Shown: positions 53,192 to 62,469, counted from the first letter of the stretch. The stretch is 64,000 nt of DNA from Taibaiella helva (GCF_003545695.1 NZ_QUZZ01000018.1:1-64000); one strand, 5' to 3'. Numbers and translations are program-made. Notes: generated by a model from the sequence alone, not told the origin.

Positions 53192-54175
53192 ATGAAAGTT
53201 TTGGTAACTGGCAGCGCCGGGCATCTTGGAGAGGCGCTGGTACGCACATTAAGACAAAATTCTGCTGAAGTGATCGGGTTGGATATCCGGCCCTCTGCAT
53301 TTACGACTAATGTAGGCTCCATTACTGACCGCTCCTTTGTCAGCGATTGTATGAAAGGAGTAACCACCGTTTTACATGCGGCCACGCTGCATAAGCCCCA
53401 TGTGGCCACGCATACTATGCAGCAATTCGTAGAGACCAACATTACCGGCACGCTTAACCTCCTGCAGGAAGCAGTGGCTGCTGGCGTGCGGCGTTTTGTT
53501 TTTACCAGCACGACCAGTGTTTTTGGGGATGCTTTAGTGCCGCCTGCCGGAGCGCCTGCCGCCTGGATTACGGAAGAAGTAAAGCCACAACCCAAGAATA
53601 TTTACGGGGTGACCAAAAAAGCAGCGGAAGATCTTTGTCAGCTCTTCTACAGAAATTTCGGCCTGTCCTGCATCGTACTCCGCACTTCCCGTTTCTTTCC
53701 TGAAAAAGACGATGACAAATATATGCGGGAAACATTTCAGGACGAGAACCTGAAGGCCAACGAATTCTTGTTTCGCAGGGTAGAGCTGGAAGACGCGGTA
53801 AATGCACATTTGCTGGCGGCAGAAAAGGCTCCCTCCATAGGATGGGGCGTTTATATTATCAGCGCTACTACGCCGTTCAACCCTGCAGATCTGCATGGCC
53901 TGCGTCACAATGCGCCGGAGGTAGTACTGCGCACCGTACCGGCTTATACAACAGCGTATAGTCATCGCGGATGGAAGATGCACCAAAGCATAGACCGGAT
54001 ATATGTAAATGAGAAAGCGAGGAAAGAGCTAGGGTGGGAGCCAACATATGATTTCGCTTACGTAGTAGCACGTATAAACGCAGGAGAAAGTTTACACAGC
54101 CCACTTGCACAATTAACCGGCTCAAAAGGATATCATGCAGAGCGCTTTACGGACGGCCCCTACCCCATCAGCTAG
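53192..54175 (+). CDS. NAD-dependent epimerase/dehydratase (extended SDR)
   Basis: 327 aa. Rossmann motif TGSAGHLG (6-13), then HAATLHKPHVATHTMQQFVE and the catalytic YGVTKK (YxxxK) with a preceding FTSTTSVFG. This is the extended SDR layout of nucleotide-sugar epimerases and dehydratases; the substrate cannot be fixed. Single gene; about 330 bp from the second tRNA-Asp. Confidence 0.9.
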   Translation: MKVLVTGSAGHLGEALVRTLRQNSAEVIGLDIRPSAFTTNVGSITDRSFVSDCMKGVTTVLHAATLHKPHVATHTMQQFVETNITGTLNLLQEAVAAGVRRFVFTSTTSVFGDALVPPAGAPAAWITEEVKPQPKNIYGVTKKAAEDLCQLFYRNFGLSCIVLRTSRFFPEKDDDKYMRETFQDENLKANEFLFRRVELEDAVNAHLLAAEKAPSIGWGVYIISATTPFNPADLHGLRHNAPEVVLRTVPAYTTAYSHRGWKMHQSIDRIYVNEKARKELGWEPTYDFAYVVARINAGESLHSPLAQLTGSKGYHAERFTDGPYPIS

Positions 54176-54237
54176 TCTGTAAATAGTGTCCTAAATCTTG
54201 TAATTCATGGGCATAGTTAAGAATCCTATATTTTAAC

Positions 54238-54264
54238 CCCATTTAGCCCGGACGGCTAAATGGG
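54238..54264. terminator. Hairpin, possible terminator
   Basis: Stem CCCATTTAGCC / GGCTAAATGGG with a 5-base loop, downstream of the SDR gene. Lacks a long T-run, so termination is uncertain. Confidence 0.45.
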
Positions 54265-54272
54265 TAATTGTC

Positions 54273-54327
54273 ACTAGATTGAGATTCGAACCCCGTGACA
54301 GGTCGATAACTAACCAGCTATAAACCG
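54273..54327 (-). other. Possible degraded tRNA fragment (tRNA-Asp-like)
   Basis: On the lower strand, ATAGCTGGTTAGTTATCGAC then CTGTCACGGGGTTCGAATCT resembles parts of tRNA-Asp: a D-arm piece (TGGTTAG), the anticodon loop (CCTGTCACG) and a T-loop (GGTTCGAATC), but with internal deletions and no pairing acceptor stem. It lies about 190 bp from an intact tRNA-Asp. Could be coincidence for the shorter pieces, but three in the right order is suggestive. Confidence 0.5.
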
Positions 54328-54481
54328 GGAACAAATATTTTAGGTGCTAAGATTACATTCAGCCTCTTCCGAAGTACTTACGTTTTACGTTTGCCCCGCA
54401 ACCGCCATTGGCGTCAAGGCGCAAAGAATAGGGGCTGCGGATCGCTCTGCCGCATTTTCGCCGCGAGAGAAAAAAAACAAA

Positions 54482-54508
54482 AAGGCCTCACATTGCTGTG
54501 AGGCCTTT
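54482..54508 (-). terminator. Intrinsic terminator of tRNA-Asp copy 2
   Basis: Same hairpin as at the first tRNA copy (AAAGGCCTCACA / TGTGAGGCCTTT, loop TTGC). Confidence 0.85.
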
Positions 54509-54510
54509 CG

Positions 54511-54584
54511 CGGACTGGACGGGACTCGAACCCGCGACCTCCGCCGTGACAGGGCGGCATTCTAACCAACTGAACTACCAATCC
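54511..54584 (-). tRNA. tRNA-Asp (GTC), copy 2
   Basis: 74 nt, identical to the copy at 43646-43719, same strand. Flanking DNA on the 3' side of the tRNA is also related (GGGGCTGCGG, CGCGAGAGAAAAAA, terminator), with one copy carrying a ~20-24 bp deletion, so this is a duplicated locus rather than an independent tRNA. Confidence 0.96.
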
Positions 54585-54678
54585 AACGTTTCAATTATTC
54601 CCTTTCTCTGTCGAAAGGAGTGCAAAGATAAGGGGCTGTTTTTAATTCTCAAAATCTTTTCAAAAAAACGGGCAAAAA

Positions 54679-54704
54679 TAAGGCCTGCGCTGGTGGCAGG
54701 CCTT
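54679..54704 (-). terminator. Intrinsic terminator of the BNR-like lipoprotein gene
   Basis: Stem AAGGCCTGC / GCAGGCCTT, loop GCTGGTG-like, with a T-run (ATTTTTGCCC) on the lower strand. Confidence 0.75.
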
Positions 54705-54723
54705 TATCAGAAAAGATCTGGTT

Positions 54724-55767
54724 TTAATAGGCTGCTTTGTAGGAAGCGTCGAATGAGCCAAAAGTCATCTTATCCCAGGTGCGGCCGCTGTCCTCGCTGC
54801 GGTAAACACCCTTGTTGGTTGCAATGAACACATAGGAGCGTACCGCGTCATTCTTGTAAATATTCTTTTTCAATGCCATCCGGTACACGCTGGTGTTCTT
54901 TTCCAGGCCTACCGTAGCTGAAACAAAAGAGCCGTTCTCTACACGATAGACGCCCATAGTATCGGTACCCACCAGCAGGCTGTTGCCGCCATCAGGTGAG
55001 AGTGCGCAATTCCAGTGATGAAAGAAGGGCAGGGCGCCCTGGCCGATACGGGTCCAGTTCAGGCCTTCGTTGCTGCTGTACCATACACCGCCGCGTCCCA
55101 GGTAGTCGGTAAGGAAAAGGGTATTGGGATTGGAGGTCAGGAAAAATTCTGTGCCTTCTGTCCGCAGGAAGTCGCCTTCCATAACGACTGTTCTCCAGTT
55201 AGCGTCTGGAGCGTCTTTACGGAACATCAGGTTGTTGAGGTTGGAGTAGGCAAACACGGCATTGTTACCCAGCCCGGAAAAGCTGGAGATATTGAACACC
55301 GGCGGCGGGTTGTCTTCCCATGCGCGGTCTTCCTGCCAGGTCTTTCCGTTGTCCTTGCTTATGGAAATACCTCTTTCGGTATTGCTGCAGATAAAGACGG
55401 TATTCTGTCCCGGAAAATCGTAAGCCATGGTCTGCCAGGGAAAATGTTTCACATCGGAGAATACCGGATTGAAGTTCTTCCCGTTGTTGGCGCTGAGGTG
55501 CAGGTTCTGCTTCAGCATCAGCAGGTTGGTGCGCGAGGTGAGGATCAGGTTGGGCGCAAAGCCGTCAGGCGGAAATATGCTGGAAAAAGTGGTACCATCC
55601 GAGCTGTTCACCAGCCAGCCCTTATCGTCGGCAACGTAAAGACTGTAAGGCGTCTTCACCACCTTATCGTTATCTACACCGATCCCATTGTCTTTTTTAC
55701 ATCCTTGTAACGTAACTAAGGCAACGGCCGAGGCCAATAAAACGGAAGGTAGAAATCCTTTCTGCAT
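54724..55767 (-). CDS. BNR/Asp-box-repeat lipoprotein
   Basis: 347 aa from the ATG at 55767. Lipoprotein signal MQKGFLPSVLLASAVALVTLQGC gives a lipid-anchored protein at residue 23. Several Asp-box-like motifs (SKDNGKTW, SSNEGLNW, SEDSGRTW) of the S-x-D-x-G-x-x-W kind indicate a beta-propeller of the sialidase/photosynthesis-assembly type. Asp boxes are structural, so enzyme activity cannot be assumed. Single gene. Confidence 0.85.
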   Translation of the reverse strand: MQKGFLPSVLLASAVALVTLQGCKKDNGIGVDNDKVVKTPYSLYVADDKGWLVNSSDGTTFSSIFPPDGFAPNLILTSRTNLLMLKQNLHLSANNGKNFNPVFSDVKHFPWQTMAYDFPGQNTVFICSNTERGISISKDNGKTWQEDRAWEDNPPPVFNISSFSGLGNNAVFAYSNLNNLMFRKDAPDANWRTVVMEGDFLRTEGTEFFLTSNPNTLFLTDYLGRGGVWYSSNEGLNWTRIGQGALPFFHHWNCALSPDGGNSLLVGTDTMGVYRVENGSFVSATVGLEKNTSVYRMALKKNIYKNDAVRSYVFIATNKGVYRSEDSGRTWDKMTFGSFDASYKAAY

Positions 55768-55882
55768 GTACTGGAAAATTTTTCTCAAGATTATAAAAAA
55801 AAGTTTAAAGTACAAAGGAAGACGAGGAAAAATGTAGTGGTCGTTGGGTTTCCCGCAGCCTTTGTCCCGGGCGGTTTACAAA

Positions 55883-55914
55883 AGGAGCCGGCCTTTTTTG
55901 CCCGGCCGGCTCCT
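55883..55914. terminator. Strong bidirectional terminator
   Basis: 11-bp stem AGGAGCCGGCC / GGCCGGCTCCT with a T-rich loop, between the enoyl-CoA hydratase gene end and the next gene's start region. Confidence 0.8.
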
Positions 55915-55953
55915 GTAAGGATAAATAAGATATATAAGGGGCTATAGGCCGCT

Positions 55954-56733
55954 TTATTTACCGGTGAATACTGCCGTTCTCTTTTCGAGAAAAGCCGCAG
56001 TGCCTTCTTTTTTATCTTCCGTACCGAAGCATTCGCCGAAAGCCTTGATCTCGTTGCTGTAGCCGGTGCTGCTGGCAGTTGCCGCTTCATTGACCAAAGC
56101 AATGATCCTGGCTATAGCCAGGGGAGCTTTGCCCTGGATCTTCAGCAGCAGCTCGCGGGTTTTGGACAGCAGCTCTTCTGCGCCGAATACGTGGTTGACC
56201 AACCCCAGTTTTTTGGCTTCGTCGGCTTTGATCATATCGGCGGTCATCAGCAGCTCCATAGCCTTGCCTTTGCCGATAAGCTGCACCAGGCGCTGTGTGC
56301 CGCCGTAGCCGGGAATAAGGCCGAGGTTCACTTCCGGTTGGCCGAACCTGGCCATTTCGCTCGCCGTGCGGAAATGACAGGCCATCGCCAGCTCGCAGCC
56401 GCCGCCCAGGGCAAAGCCGTTTACAGCAGCCACCACGGGCTTGGGTGCGTTTTCGATCTTGCTGAATACTTTGTCCTGTCCCACCTGTGCCAGCGCTGAG
56501 CCACCCTGAGCATCCAGATCAGTGAATTCGGTAATATCGGCTCCGGCCACGAACGCCTTGGCGCCTTCGCCGGTAATAATGGCCGAGCGGATATCTGCAT
56601 TGGTATATACCTCTTCCAACGCTTGTCCCAGCTCGTTGATCACGTCTTTATTCAGGGCGTTCAGCTTGTCGGGGCGGTTGATCGTAATGATATAGATACC
56701 TTCGGCCAGTTCTGTCTTAAGGGTCTGATACAT
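55954..56733 (-). CDS. Enoyl-CoA hydratase/isomerase (crotonase family)
   Basis: 259 aa, the usual length. Motifs: ITINRPDKLNALN, oxyanion-hole region AFVAGADITEF, NGFALGGGCELAMACHFR and GQPEVNLGLIPGYGGTQRL, which holds the second catalytic Glu; the first lies in GGGCELAMAC. Catalyses addition of water to 2-enoyl-CoA in fatty acid or branched-chain breakdown. With the MCC-type carboxylase at 60.8 kb a role in leucine breakdown is possible, but the two genes are 4 kb apart and not in one operon. Confidence 0.93.
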   Translation of the reverse strand: MYQTLKTELAEGIYIITINRPDKLNALNKDVINELGQALEEVYTNADIRSAIITGEGAKAFVAGADITEFTDLDAQGGSALAQVGQDKVFSKIENAPKPVVAAVNGFALGGGCELAMACHFRTASEMARFGQPEVNLGLIPGYGGTQRLVQLIGKGKAMELLMTADMIKADEAKKLGLVNHVFGAEELLSKTRELLLKIQGKAPLAIARIIALVNEAATASSTGYSNEIKAFGECFGTEDKKEGTAAFLEKRTAVFTGK

Positions 56734-56970
56734 TTCTGCAATTAATTTTTTGAATGGAAATACAAAACGGCGTGCCGTTTTTTTAACGCCGTCAAATATA
56801 AGGCTATTGACTTAAAAAGAAAATTGAGGCCCTGCTCGGGGAATCATCTGTGAAGCGTTAGCAGCCTGCCCCTTACGGTGGCCGTAGGTTCCTGTATGCA
56901 GGTGGCAACAAAAGAAAAGCCCCACAGTCACACCGGGCTGCAGGGCAGTTCTCATGGCTTAATATCAGTT

Positions 56971-59268
56971 TTACCGGATCAGGGTCACATCGCCCCTGAA
57001 GGTTTCGACATAGTCGTCGGCATACCCGAGCCGGATATAGTAGTAGTACACGTCCTGGTTGGCAGGCTTGCCATTGATGGTGCCGTCCCAGCCTTTAGCA
57101 GGATTGGTGGTCTCAAACACCTGCTTGCCCCAGCGATCGAAGACGCGGAACTCAAGCAGCTTCTGGAATTTGAAATTCTGTACGCCGAACACATCATTAA
57201 GCCCGTCACCATTGGGTGAAAAAGCATTGGGTACCAGCACCGGGCTCCTGAAGTCTATCCGGATAAGCGACGTGTCCATCGCAAGGCAGCCAAATTCATT
57301 GGCGCCGGTAACCACATAAGCGGTCGTTTCCTTAGGTGTGGCCATAGGACTGGCAGATAAGCCGTCGCTGAGGGTACCGCTGGGCGTCCAGGTATAGAAG
57401 GTGCCGCCGAAAGCCTGCAGCGCAATGCTGCTGCCATATTTGATGGTGGTGTCGACAGGGAAAGATTCTATTGTCGGCTTGGGATTGACTGTGATCTCCG
57501 ATTTTAGCGTGTCTTTACACCCTTCGGAACTGGTGATCACGACATAGTAATTGTTGACACCCAGCGGGGGCAATGCCTGCGGGCCGGCGCAATCGTTACA
57601 GTTCAATGTGGACGGAACGCCGGTAAACCCTGGATTATCGTACCAGGCATACTGGCTGCCGCCTGAAGCATGTATCGTAAACGGATCATCCAGGCAGATC
57701 GCGGTTTTTTCCGGGTTGATCTGGCCGACGAACGGAGTTACGATCAGGTGTGCAGAATCCCGGAGATAACAGCCGTTGGCATCGATTGTCTCCAGCACAT
57801 AGAAGTTGCGCATGCCCGGCACGGTCAGCTGGGTATTGGGTGAGGAGGGGTCGGCAATGCCGGTAGCAGGCGTCCAATGATAGCTGAAGCCGCCGGCAGG
57901 CGCCGGACCATGATTGACAGAATACAGGTTTACCACATCGCCTATAGCGCAGGTCGTGCTGTCGGGATAGGCCTGCAGCACACCGTTGAAGGAGTTGACT
58001 TTGAAAGGCAGATCCTGTTGCGGGGGCAGAATGCGGCCGCAGGTATCGTTCAGGGTATTGCCGTCGGTCCCGATCTTTGAGCGGATCTTGTACAGGCCGT
58101 CGACAGCAATCGGCGCCGACAAGTTAAGCACCACGGAGGAGGTAAAGCCTCCCGGAACGCAACCCGGGCCTGCGGCAGATGCAATCACAACACTCGATGG
58201 ACCCAGGATGGTGAAGTCGGAGCCGTCGGCGGCAATAGAGTTGCAAGCTACCGGTGTGTTGAAATTGATCTTAAGGCGCTGGCAGGCGGGTGAATCGAGC
58301 GACACATAAGTAATCGGGTCGATGCCTACGTGGAAGTTGACGGAATCGGGCAGCTGGAGCGCTGCATTGCAGAGCCCCAGCAGGGTATTGCCGTCGGTCC
58401 CGGTTTTTGCATGGAGGGAATAATCCCCGTTGGGTAAGGGGCTGGTAAACGTAACTTTGATCTTATCGGTATAACCGGCAGTACCGGAGCAGTTGATACC
58501 GGTTACCGATTGGATGGTACCGGAGGGGGTAAGGAAAAAGTCGCTGCCATTGGGCGCTATAGAGCTGCACAGCACATTGGTGCTCAGCTTCAGGGTCACT
58601 TCCTGAGACATATCGCAGACGGGGAGCAGTTCGAGCATTTCAGGCGGGGCTGGCTGATTGAACACGGCAGTGCTGCCTGTAAAGTCAAGCAGGAAGCCCG
58701 ATCCGGGGCAGGTGCCGAAGCAGTCGTCGTGCCCGTAGTTGTTGAGCATGATGAGGTACACATCGCCTGCATTGGCGGTGATCTGCTGCAGGAAAGGCTG
58801 GCCGTATGCACCGCCGAAAACCGTGGTCAGCGTGGAGGTTGTATTCAGGCCTACAACGCCGCCATTGTAATAAGTATTGGGCTGGATATTGTTGTTGAAA
58901 TTGCAACGGATCACCTGCGACTGCTGGATGTTGGCGCAGTCGCCGCCGGTGATGTCGATCACGGCAAAGTCGTAGTCATCGGCGGTATCTACCGGAACGA
59001 TCTTAAATACGAGAATGCCGGGGCTGGTTACCTCGAGCCGGAACCAAACCGAATTCGCCTCGCCGTTACCGCAAGGGGTAAAGGGAAGGTCGCTCACAAG
59101 GCCTACGGTCTGGTAGCTGTAAGGAGAAAAGAAGTTACCGCAAAGCTGGAGCGCATTGCAGGCATCCTGTTCCGGCAGGTTGGGCGGAAGTAACTGGGCA
59201 CGCGAGGTGCCGGCAAGCAAAAGGGTACAAAAGGTCAGCAAAAAAGAAAATCGTAAACCTCTATTCAT
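56971..59268 (-). CDS. Large T9SS type B (gliding motility-associated C-terminal) surface protein
   Basis: 765 aa; signal peptide MNRGLRFSFLLTFCTLLLAG. The body is a series of beta-rich, paired-Cys segments (PACQRLKINFNTPVACNSIA repeated in variant form; PKPTIESFPVDTTIKYGSSI-type PKD-like stretch). The C-terminus, VLVPNAFSPNGDGLNDVFGV ... RVFDRWGKQVFETTN ... WDGTINGKPANQDVYYYYI, is the CHU_C / T9SS type B sorting domain. The only type B cargo in the window; the other cargo genes carry type A tails. Confidence 0.93.
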   Translation of the reverse strand: MNRGLRFSFLLTFCTLLLAGTSRAQLLPPNLPEQDACNALQLCGNFFSPYSYQTVGLVSDLPFTPCGNGEANSVWFRLEVTSPGILVFKIVPVDTADDYDFAVIDITGGDCANIQQSQVIRCNFNNNIQPNTYYNGGVVGLNTTSTLTTVFGGAYGQPFLQQITANAGDVYLIMLNNYGHDDCFGTCPGSGFLLDFTGSTAVFNQPAPPEMLELLPVCDMSQEVTLKLSTNVLCSSIAPNGSDFFLTPSGTIQSVTGINCSGTAGYTDKIKVTFTSPLPNGDYSLHAKTGTDGNTLLGLCNAALQLPDSVNFHVGIDPITYVSLDSPACQRLKINFNTPVACNSIAADGSDFTILGPSSVVIASAAGPGCVPGGFTSSVVLNLSAPIAVDGLYKIRSKIGTDGNTLNDTCGRILPPQQDLPFKVNSFNGVLQAYPDSTTCAIGDVVNLYSVNHGPAPAGGFSYHWTPATGIADPSSPNTQLTVPGMRNFYVLETIDANGCYLRDSAHLIVTPFVGQINPEKTAICLDDPFTIHASGGSQYAWYDNPGFTGVPSTLNCNDCAGPQALPPLGVNNYYVVITSSEGCKDTLKSEITVNPKPTIESFPVDTTIKYGSSIALQAFGGTFYTWTPSGTLSDGLSASPMATPKETTAYVVTGANEFGCLAMDTSLIRIDFRSPVLVPNAFSPNGDGLNDVFGVQNFKFQKLLEFRVFDRWGKQVFETTNPAKGWDGTINGKPANQDVYYYYIRLGYADDYVETFRGDVTLIR

Positions 59269-59500
59269 TGGAATGCTGGTTTTTGGGGTTAAAACAAAAA
59301 CAATCGATGAATCCCGGGCCCGACCTATGAGAACGAGTGGTGCAACAATTCTTTCAGGTATGGTCTGTTCTTACAGATAAGACTTTAGTAAATCTTTTTC
59401 CGTTGGGTTAAAGTTAATTTAAAAATGAAGTTTTTGGATGCATTGGCGCAGATAAAATTGTAAAAGGATGCCGGATGGTCTTCTTTCCCGCCGCTAAATG
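59269..59500. other. Intergenic region
   Basis: Separates the leftward type B protein gene from the endonuclease gene; no gene recognised. Contains the promoter for the 56971 gene. Confidence 0.4.
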
Positions 59501-59503
59501 TAA

Positions 59504-59528
59504 ACCCCCGGCGGAAAGGGCCGGGGGT
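59504..59528 (-). terminator. Intrinsic terminator of the endonuclease gene
   Basis: Stem ACCCCCGGC / GCCGGGGGT with a 7-base loop, 22 bp after the stop codon. Confidence 0.75.
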
Positions 59529-59550
59529 CGTGTAGCGACAATGGTTTCGT

Positions 59551-60636
59551 TTAGCGGATCACTATCTTCCTGATCCCCGTCGACCGGGCCGATTGCAGCC
59601 GGATCCAATAGAGGCCTTTGGCATAGCCGTTGAGGTCGATCGAAGCGATGCCGGTCTTGTCCAGGTTTTTGTGGTACACCAGCCGGCCTTGCGCGTTCAA
59701 CAGGTCCAGCGTCAGCGTTTCGGCAGGCTGCAGCTGCGACAGGTCGATCAGCAGGCGGTCGGTTGCCGGGTTGGGATACACTTTTACCTTGCCCGATACA
59801 TCGGCCGAAGCGATGGCTACCGGGGCCGTGGTGCAAGCCGAAGCGTCGCCCCAGATACAATCGGCAAAGCCGGGATCGTCGATAAAAGGATTGCGGTTGT
59901 GCTGCAGGGCATAGATCGCATTGTTGCGGTCGATCTCTTTCCGGCTTACCGGGTCCATATGGTGCCACTCGAGCAACATCGCCACTGTCCAGGTTTTCAG
60001 CTCGGCATGGTTGGCCATGGCCCAGTCTTTCCAGCTGCCATCCTCGGTATAGTAACGGGTAGCCATATAGAAATAAGTGCGGGCCAGGTCGCCTTTGAAA
60101 GAATCCAGCGGCTCAAACACCGTACCCGAATATCCGGGGTAGCGGTTCGTACCCGAGCGGCTGCCGTTCTGGCTTTGCCAGTAACTCACTGTCGTATCGA
60201 CCAGCCCATAGGGATCGTTGTCCCGCTTACCATTCACTGCGCCATCGGTAGGGTAGATATGGAACAGGTCGGAATTCATGGGCGCAGCTTCATTGAAATA
60301 GGTCCTGGGCCAGGAGTGCTCGCGGTTGTAGCACTGGCCTTCGCCGGTATAATTGCCGCACTGGTCGCTGCCGAAAGTATATTCATAAGGCGGCGTGCCG
60401 CCCGGCCGGTCGGAATAGATATCCCATACCTCGCCGTTCGCCTTCTTGTCCGTGCTTTGAAAAGCCGTCCACAGGTCATTATACGAGAGCGCATCGTGGT
60501 TCCTGATAATGTTGTGCAGGGCGGCTTTTAGGGGTACGCCATTGAGTGAGGCGGCGGCATCGTAATAGCCTGCCGGCGCTTGTCCGAAACTAAGCTGGCT
60601 GCAGGCCAGGCCCAGCAGCAGTAAATATTTGTGCAT
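59551..60636 (-). CDS. Secreted endonuclease I (EndA-like) with T9SS tail
   Basis: 361 aa; signal peptide MHKYLLLLGLACSQLSFGQ. The Endonuclease_1 core: YNREHSWPRTYF (catalytic His region) and DLFHIYPTDGAVNGKRDNDP, then VMLLEWHHMDPVSRKEIDRN and HNRNPFIDDPGFADCIWG. These Vvn/EndA-type enzymes cleave DNA outside the cell. The C-terminal ~75 residues (VKVYPNPATDRLLIDLSQLQ...) are a T9SS type A tail, so the nuclease is exported, likely to use or clear environmental DNA. Confidence 0.93.
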   Translation of the reverse strand: MHKYLLLLGLACSQLSFGQAPAGYYDAAASLNGVPLKAALHNIIRNHDALSYNDLWTAFQSTDKKANGEVWDIYSDRPGGTPPYEYTFGSDQCGNYTGEGQCYNREHSWPRTYFNEAAPMNSDLFHIYPTDGAVNGKRDNDPYGLVDTTVSYWQSQNGSRSGTNRYPGYSGTVFEPLDSFKGDLARTYFYMATRYYTEDGSWKDWAMANHAELKTWTVAMLLEWHHMDPVSRKEIDRNNAIYALQHNRNPFIDDPGFADCIWGDASACTTAPVAIASADVSGKVKVYPNPATDRLLIDLSQLQPAETLTLDLLNAQGRLVYHKNLDKTGIASIDLNGYAKGLYWIRLQSARSTGIRKIVIR

Positions 60637-60821
60637 ACAGCAGTAAATTGACCTGCGAAGGTAGCTTCAGGACCTTTGTTCTCACCGGGTTTCCGGCATT
60701 CTTAATCCTAAGGTAATATAGCGTGCCGGCATGCCTAACTTTAATTAACAGGCATTATACCCGTTTTTTACAGCGATGCTGTGATAAATCTATTATTTTT
60801 ACCGCTTTAAAAAGAGCATTG

Positions 60822-62450
60822 ATGAACCTGGAATTTAATAAAAACGATGATGCTATGCGCCTGGCGCTCAGCCAGCTCAGGCAAAGATTTGCCAAAATTG
60901 AGGAAGGCGGTGGCAAAAAGGCCATGGAAAAAGCCCGGGCCAAAAACAAAATGGCGCCCCGCGAGCGGATCCAGTACCTGATCGACAAGGACAGCACCTT
61001 TATCGAGATCGGCGCCTTCGCCGGATATGATATGTACAAAGAAGAAGGGGGCTGCCCTGCGGGCGGGACCGTCGGCGGTTTGGGCTATATCCAGGGACGT
61101 CAATGCGTGATCGTAGCCAATGACAATACGGTGAAAGCGGGCGCCTGGTTTCCCATCACCGGCAAAAAGAACCTGCGCCTGCAGGAGATCGCCATGGAAA
61201 ACCGGTTGCCGGTCGTGTATATCGTCGATAGCGCAGGGGTTTACCTGCCTATGCAGGACGAGATCTTTCCCGATAAGGAACACTTCGGCCGTATTTTCCG
61301 CAACAATGCGCAAATGAGCGCGATGGGCATTACACAGATCGCCGCAGTGATGGGCAGCTGTGTGGCCGGTGGCGCTTATCTTCCCATTATGAGCGATGAA
61401 ACGCTGATGGTAGAAGGTAACGGCTCCATCTTCCTGGCCGGGCCTTACCTGGTAAAAGCGGCCATAGGCGAAGATGCCGATGCGGAAGCCCTGGGCGGCG
61501 CCAAAATGCATACCGAGATCAGCGGTATTGCAGATTATAAATTTGAGACCGAACAGGAATGCCTCGACCAGGTACGCCGCATTATCGATAAGCTGGGCGA
61601 TCAGCCCCGCGCGGGTTTTGACCGGGGGCAGCCTGCCCTGCCCCAAAAGGATACCCGGGAGATCTACGGTATCGTTTCGCAGGACAATACCAAGCCCTAC
61701 GATGTGCTGGAAGTGATCGAACGACTGGTCGACAACTCCGAATTCGATCAGTTTAAAGAAGACTATGGCAAGACCATCGTTTGCGGCTATGGCCGTGTCG
61801 ATGGCTGGGCAGTGGGTATCGTAGCCAATCAGCGTACCATTGTCAAAAGCGGCAAGAAGGAAATGCAGCTGGGCGGCGTGATCTATAATGATAGCGCCGA
61901 TAAGGCTGCCCGCTTTATCCAGAACTGCAACCAGAAAAAAATTCCGCTGGTCTTCCTCCAGGATGTGAATGGCTTTATGGTGGGTACCCGCAGCGAGCAG
62001 TCAGGCATCATCAAGGATGGCGCCAAGCTGGTGAATGCAGTGGCCAATTCGGTGGTGCCCAAGATCACGATCGTTACCGGCAACAGCTACGGCGCCGGCA
62101 ATTACGCCATGTGCGGCAAAGCTTATGATCCACGCTTCATCTATGCCTGGCCCAATGCCAAGATCGCGGTAATGGGTGGTGAGCAGGCAGCCAAAACCCT
62201 GCTGCAGATACAGGTGGCGGCCCTCAAAGCGAAAGGTGAAGAGATCGATCCTGAAAAAGAAAAGGAATTGCTGAAAAAAATTACCGACCGTTACAACAAC
62301 CAGACCTCGGCTTACTATGCGGCGGCCCGGCTTTGGGTAGATGAGATCATCGACCCTGCCGATACGCGCAAAGTGATCTCGGAAGGTATTGCAGCGGCCA
62401 ACCATGCGCCCATAGAAAGGGAGTGGAAAGCCGGTGTGTTCCAGGTCTGA
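60822..62450 (+). CDS. Acyl-CoA carboxylase beta (carboxyltransferase) subunit, MCC type
   Basis: 542 aa from ATG 60822 (MNLEFNKNDDAMRLALSQLR). The two crotonase-like halves are clear; the stretch YLPMQDEIFPDKEHFGRIFR and QIAAVMGSCVAGGAYLPIMS with FLAGPYLVKAAIGEDADAEA matches methylcrotonoyl-CoA carboxylase beta closely, more so than propionyl-CoA carboxylase. It transfers CO2 from biotin to acyl-CoA; the biotin carboxylase/biotin carrier subunit is not in this window. A terminator follows at 62470-62502. Confidence 0.92.
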   Translation: MNLEFNKNDDAMRLALSQLRQRFAKIEEGGGKKAMEKARAKNKMAPRERIQYLIDKDSTFIEIGAFAGYDMYKEEGGCPAGGTVGGLGYIQGRQCVIVANDNTVKAGAWFPITGKKNLRLQEIAMENRLPVVYIVDSAGVYLPMQDEIFPDKEHFGRIFRNNAQMSAMGITQIAAVMGSCVAGGAYLPIMSDETLMVEGNGSIFLAGPYLVKAAIGEDADAEALGGAKMHTEISGIADYKFETEQECLDQVRRIIDKLGDQPRAGFDRGQPALPQKDTREIYGIVSQDNTKPYDVLEVIERLVDNSEFDQFKEDYGKTIVCGYGRVDGWAVGIVANQRTIVKSGKKEMQLGGVIYNDSADKAARFIQNCNQKKIPLVFLQDVNGFMVGTRSEQSGIIKDGAKLVNAVANSVVPKITIVTGNSYGAGNYAMCGKAYDPRFIYAWPNAKIAVMGGEQAAKTLLQIQVAALKAKGEEIDPEKEKELLKKITDRYNNQTSAYYAAARLWVDEIIDPADTRKVISEGIAAANHAPIEREWKAGVFQV

Positions 62451-62469
62451 GTGCTGTATGCTCCGGATA

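Noticed and set aside
43646-54584. Integrated prophage or ICE bounded by tRNA attachment sites.
   Set aside because: No integrase, relaxase or phage structural genes lie between the tRNAs; the genes there look ordinary. The duplication stays as a finding only.
54724-55767. Sialidase.
   Set aside because: Only Asp-box structural motifs are visible; catalytic Arg/Tyr/Glu residues of sialidases cannot be identified.
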